Made by a program: the position numbers and the translations under genes | Assembly: GCA_914767715.1 (NCBI GenBank) | Contig: OU612066.1 | Span: 20,620,283 to 20,684,282, forward strand | Source: Membranipora membranacea | Lineage: Eukaryota; Bryozoa; Gymnolaemata; Cheilostomatida; Membraniporidae | Reading direction: 5' to 3' | DNA: 64,000 nt | Part shown: piece after piece, positions 60,401-64,000 of the stretch | Numbering within the stretch: the first letter of the stretch is position 1 | Layout: each line of letters opens with the position of its first letter | Notes under the pieces: generated by a model | Told to the model about the DNA's origin: nothing | The model's input: the letters and a program-made list of their open reading frames with translations, nothing else | Database searches by the model: none

Positions 60401-63400
60401 ATTGATAGACAAGGAACATGTTCAGAACATAATGGATAGGCAGATTTGGAATCTCCATGCTCCATTGCATATGACCATCTATTTGCAAGGCTATCAGTAT
60501 CATATTCTAGAAGTTATTCCAAAAAGTGTGTAAAAGAAATTTGGAGTTAGGTGGAGATAACTCCGAAAATTTGATGACATCGATAGAGTTCAATGATGAT
60601 GTCTGATGATCATTATGTGAGTTAATTATAATAATTTTTGGAAGCAGAGGCTTTTGTAGTCCGTTGGAGACACTCCAAACATACTACTCTATAGGCTCAT
60701 GTGAGGGTTTAGAAGTTCTAAGTCTAGATCAAGAGCTTGATTACATACTAGAATACTAAAATACTCAATGCTTATCAATGCAATGAGTCATGTGACCTGT
60801 AGGGAATTCCCTCTATCGATGTCACAGCTTAGGGGATTTCCCCTAACATTTTGTTTTTACAACCATCGGATATTGTTGCCTATATCTCAACACTTGATTG
60901 CAGCAGAGTAATAGAAGTTGGAGGGTATATGTAATGAGCCATTGGGATTCCAAATCTAAAACCATTATGCTCTGAACACATTCCTTGTCTATCAACCTTT
61001 AAGAGTCTACCCTTAAAGGCCAAGCCCAATGAAGTTCTAACTTACTGTATGTTTTTCATGAGGTTCTAAGCTCTCATTTGAGCCATTGGACAAAACTCTA
61101 CACCTACCACAGGCAGATCTGTTGTTGCTCAAAGCTGATGCTTCATGAAAACAGTCATGGTCTCAGCTCATGACGTCACAAGCAGTGTTTTCTTAGATTA
61201 CTGTGATACCGGATATATGATACCAAGTATTAGGGGAGTGATGGTACAGATCCCCTCTAAAACTTTGGAATGAGTGAATAAGATATCAGGCTACAATCAC
61301 CTTAATTTTTATTGGATATTTTTGCTAGGAACAATCAAATAACAATGGATAAAACAAACAGTAAAAACCATTAGTGGCAAATGTTGAACACTCTCTATGA
61401 CGTCAGAAGGTCAAGGACATTTAAATGGTTTCTCGATGTGACTGAATTTATTGACTGTTTGATGGAGATGTCATCTTTGAGCATCAGCAGATCTGGTTGT
61501 GGTAGGTGTAGAATCTTGTCCAATGGCTCATCTGAAAGCTCATCACCTAAATAAAACATGACAACACTTATAACTTCATTGGGCTTGGCATTTAAACCTG
61601 TTTTAACTGGGGTTCCACAAGGCTCCATATTAGCCCCTACTCTTCTGATTGTGATAAATGATCTATTGAAACTGCCAACCATTTCGAAGAGCTTTGCCTA
61701 TGCTGATGATAAAGTCTTTGAAAATAGTGACTTTGATCTTATAGCTCTAGAAACCTATTGTAACAATGATCTTCAGCTAATTGACAATTGGTGTGAATCT
61801 AACAAAATGCCAGTAAATGTGGAGAAATCACACTTTCTGCATCATAACTCAAAAATTAATTATAGTTTGACACTTAAAATTGACAACTGTGATTTTAAAG
61901 TAGCAGACAACCCTGGCACCACTACATACATATCAAGATGCAATTAACCTTCAACCAGTAGGCAACAATGGGAATCCAAGGTATAAGCTTTGGATCTGCA
62001 CCACAGGGCAGACAGTGATTCTTTTAGCTCTTCTGTAAAGTCATCCTGTATACCTCGCAGAACAAGACTGAGCCGCAATAACAGTCGAACCATACCCCAT
62101 AACACTGTACTAGCCAGTAGATGTCCCTTCATCAAAGATGGGAATATGACATATGAAACTGATGCCTAATGCTGTTTGTGATGATCTCCCTCTTTTTGAA
62201 TTTTATTAAGTACTTTTTACGCTATACTATTATTTTTATTATAAATCAGATCAATAATACACATTTTTTCAATGTATTTAGATCAATAATAAAGTACTCA
62301 TCAATCAATCAATTAACCGATCAATCAAACCTTAATTTGCGAGGTAATCTCTCCACACAACTAATATTACTAGGCTAGACAATAATCATTGCTTCCGCTT
62401 TCAATGACATACTACAACGCATTCGTTTATCATTGAACGTTCAACATTTCAAAATACAGTTCTACTTGTTTGAATAATTAATGATTTGCGTTTTTTGAAA
62501 GTTTTTTTGTGGCTTATTCTGAAAACTTTTTTAAACAAATGAGATTCATGCCAATAAAAGTATATAAATAAATATGACAGAGATTCTTGCACACTATTGC
62601 TACATTAATTAAATTAGAAATTTATTCATTATAATAAAAAATTATTCTCCCGCAACCAAAAGACTTGGATTTAACGTATAAAATGCACTATCAAATGTCA
62701 CTCTTTATGTAGCATAAGAGATATTATTTATTAACTATTAGTGAACTTCATAATTTTTCACAGCCTGGCTTGTTAGGTTCCTTGTCTGGTTGATTAAGGT
62801 CGATCAAAATCAGATTTCTTATCACTCGCCACATCCCAAAGCATGGGCGGCGAAATTTTAGTGCCTTAGTGGCCAGGTTGCGCTCTGTTTGCAGGCAGGT
62901 CAGCATACCTGGGGGGCAACCAACCAGGGGTGTATTCATAGGTAGGGCAAGGGGGCCGTGGCCCTACCACTTTTTCAGTAGGTCAATTTAAAAAAACCCC
63001 TAAAATTGACCTAAGTGTCCTGAATACACAATAACTGCATTTATGTACACAGTTTATCAATAGCCGGTGCTAAGGAGGGGGCCCTTGTGTTATGTGTAGG
63101 GATTATGACAGGATTATACTGATGTACCTGTTTTCCTTGGCAAATTTCTGCTTATTACAAGGTCTAGAGTTCATCAATACATTCAAATTTGAAATATTTC
63201 AGCTATCTTTCAGCGCCATGCACAAATATTGGCCAAACTCTATCAAGCATGTGCTAAATTGATTGCGGAGGGGTATTGTTCATATTACGAAGACTCGACA
63301 TGTTCATGGCATCTCAGCTCAGAAGGCCCTAAAACTGCCTCAATTTTTAAATTTGTTCATGGAGCGTCCCCAAACTCTCTCTAGCAATTTGAATGCAAAA

Positions 63401-63999
63401 CAAGAGTACGTGCTCTGTCAAAAGAATTGGAAATTGTTTATGGCAGAAAAGTTTCAATCTGAGCAGGGATTAAATTTAATTTTCACAGTAAGCAATAGCT
63501 TGTTAATCCCTTCCAAAATAGGGCTCAAACCCCTCAAAATTGCCTCAATTATTCTGGGGGAGGCCCCCCATATCCCCTTGCGGGAAGGCACTATAGAGCC
63601 CCTCCCGCACCCACCCTGCCTGGCCCTACCACTTTAAAACCGATGGATACAGCCCTGAATCAAACCCCAGTAGTTGATGGACTGCAGTGGGATTCGAACC
63701 CACAACCTTTGCGTGCTGAAGGAAGGGCGCTCTCACCAACTAGGCCACCTCCTACTCCTACTTTAGAACATTGTTCTTCTAGTCCTTTATACTGATCTGA
63801 ATTATTGCTAACTACGGATTGATACCATCATCTAATTTTTCTAGAGACTACTCTGTGCTCTGCTGTAACTCACCGGTTCTCTTATTATTGGTAGTTTAGC
63901 AAGTGGTTTAGGTCTCAACAAGGAGTAAGCACTCCGCGAGATCACTGATGCAATAGGTGGAGGAGGTAGAGGAGGAGATTCGCCATCATCATAAACCTC
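45447..63999 (-). CDS. ZU5-UPA protein with tandem Tyr/Pro-rich modules (partial)
   Basis: Sixteen exons, 5' to 3' on the minus strand: 63999-63874, 59755-59641, 59031-58962, 57598-57520, 56724-56683, 54638-54528, 54421-54308, 50806-50755, 50144-50075, 48673-48595, 47744-47706, 47366-47337, 46800-46581, 46353-46085, 45925-45734, 45560-45447. All phases agree and the 574 codons contain no stop. The last exons encode a ZU5 domain (GGVLTLVGTELIRLRIPAGAL, MSPVVECGP, THFTRFKL) and a UPA-like segment (LSVTVFTRGPKARVYF), as in UNC5, PIDD and ankyrins. Upstream exons encode a low-complexity tail with repeated Tyr motifs (EVYDDGE, EIYDYGEY, GIYDEGG, EIYDAG) and SH3-type proline runs (PPLPPPP). Module 63999-56683 (144 codons) repeats as 54421-47706 (118 codons). 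A cytoplasmic signalling scaffold or receptor tail is likely. The 5' end is outside the window, and the 3' end after 45447 is not settled. Confidence 0.8.
51116..52390 (+). pseudogene. LINE reverse transcriptase fragment, copy 1 (split by MITE)
   Basis: The first part (51156-51441) has ATAMVFLNFRKAFDCVDY and FLDHRTQSVKFNS; the second part (about 52032-52386) has VLTGVPQG, YADDKVF and LQLIDNWCKSNKMPINVEKS. These are non-LTR RT blocks in order, with the FADD-type box as YADD. They are separated by an inserted 570-bp inverted-repeat element and hold further stops. It lies in an intron, antisense to the ZU5 gene. Confidence 0.85.
51458..52031. mobile_element. MITE inside the LINE, copy 1
   Basis: Imperfect inverted repeats of about 130 bp: left arm ggccaagcccaatgaagttc..., right arm gaacttcattgggcttggc. 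Both arms also hold the block gagccattggacaa with cacctaccaca. The same insertion is at the same place in the duplicate (about 61016-61592), so it predates the duplication. Confidence 0.75.
53244..54195 (-). mobile_element. tRNA-derived SINE interrupted by a hAT MITE, copy 1
   Basis: The tRNA-like head, read on the minus strand, has A-box region tggcctagttggtgagag (54165-54182) and B box gtgggttcgaatccc (54124-54138). The body continues at 54093-54120 and resumes at 53244-53363 after the insertion. The uninterrupted relative is at 14353-14527. Confidence 0.75.
53364..54092. mobile_element. hAT-type MITE inserted in the SINE, copy 1
   Basis: Terminal inverted repeats caggggtgtattcatagg (53364-53381) and ccgatggatacagccctg (54075-54092) match at 14 of 18 positions. 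Flanking 8-mers caaccaac and aatcaaac are a decayed target duplication. No transposase is encoded. It contains the repeated block ggccctaccacttt near both ends. Confidence 0.75.
55840..56000. repeat. Interspersed repeat R2, copy 2
   Basis: Matches 20285-20510 in order: cctaaacctatactggagaa, aataaaaagtctgttatcc, and a ggtatttatt-type end. It lies in the intron between the two duplicated modules. Confidence 0.55.
60398..60999. mobile_element. MITE present only in copy 2
   Basis: Inverted repeats of about 70 bp: left arm attgatagacaaggaacatg, right arm complementary to it (ending ccttgtctatcaacc), both continuing through cataatgg and agatttggaatc. Copy 1 has the uninterrupted sequence attcttaagagtctac at the equivalent position (51439-51454). 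Confidence 0.85.
61016..61592. mobile_element. MITE inside the LINE, copy 2
   Basis: Same element and site as 51458-52031, with small sequence differences. Confidence 0.75.
62790..63760 (-). mobile_element. SINE interrupted by hAT MITE, copy 2
   Basis: Same composite as 53244-54195. The hAT MITE spans 62925-63657 and the SINE head lies at about 63670-63755 with B box gtgggttcgaatccc on the minus strand. Confidence 0.75.
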
Positions 64000-64000
64000 C

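Larger units (their letters stand above)
60068..61947 (+). pseudogene. LINE reverse transcriptase fragment, copy 2 (split by two MITEs)
   Basis: Same RT blocks as 51116-52390: FRKAFDCVDY at about 60270 and VLTGVPQGSILAPT with YADDKVF at 61600-61720. Here the gap holds two elements in series (60398-60999 and about 61016-61592). Confidence 0.85.
56508..64000. repeat. Intragenic segmental duplication, copy 2
   Basis: Counterpart of 47531-54421; it runs off the window. It is about 600 bp longer, mainly because of an extra MITE at 60398-60999. It contains exons at 56683, 57520, 58962, 59641 and 63874. Confidence 0.93.

Overview
The window is metazoan nuclear DNA, AT-rich, with GT-AG introns of a few hundred bases and a heavy load of transposable elements. 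The gene content (Piwi-clade Argonaute, MAM protein, astacin metalloproteases, FAM185A-like protein, ZU5/UPA protein) fits an aquatic invertebrate, possibly an early-branching animal such as a sponge. The exact taxon cannot be fixed from the sequence alone. All gene models below were built by hand from splice signals and reading-frame phase.

Layout. 1-0.65 kb: decayed Ty3/gypsy integrase remnant. 0.9-1.7 kb (-): first two exons of a secreted MAM-domain protein, followed head-to-head by a 14-exon Piwi gene (+, 2.38-10.26 kb) that has PAZ and a complete catalytic DDH triad but no visible N-terminal exon. 11.7-15.7 and 24.2-28.4 kb (+): two paralogous eight-exon astacin genes with identical intron phases; the first has Phe in place of the usual Met-turn Tyr. 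Between them lie a decayed tandem coding segment (17.6-18.4 kb), a FAM185A-like exon (20.6 kb), a U2-snRNA-like fragment and several small inverted-repeat elements, one carrying a tRNA-like sequence. 29.8-30.2 kb: a hAT-type MITE with a perfect 8-bp target duplication and a Pol III tRNA-like unit inside. 31.0-32.8 kb (-): four in-phase exons of an unrecognised gene. 33.4-41.3 kb (-): a near-complete Ty3/gypsy element with 420-bp LTRs, tRNA-Leu-type primer site, gag, protease, RT/RNase H, integrase and an extra downstream zinc-finger ORF, disabled by stops and frame changes. 41.4-43.9 kb: a P-element-like transposon with long inverted repeats, a THAP domain and a C-terminal piece, but no catalytic core.

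45.4-64 kb (-): one large gene encoding a ZU5 domain followed by a UPA-like segment, preceded by a long tail of small, phase-compatible exons. About 7 kb of it (47.5-54.4 kb) is tandemly repeated at 56.5-64 kb, so the predicted protein carries a Tyr/Pro-rich module twice, in frame. The two copies share a LINE fragment, a SINE split by a hAT MITE, and another MITE; copy 2 carries an extra MITE. This growing modular tail is the most unusual feature of the window.
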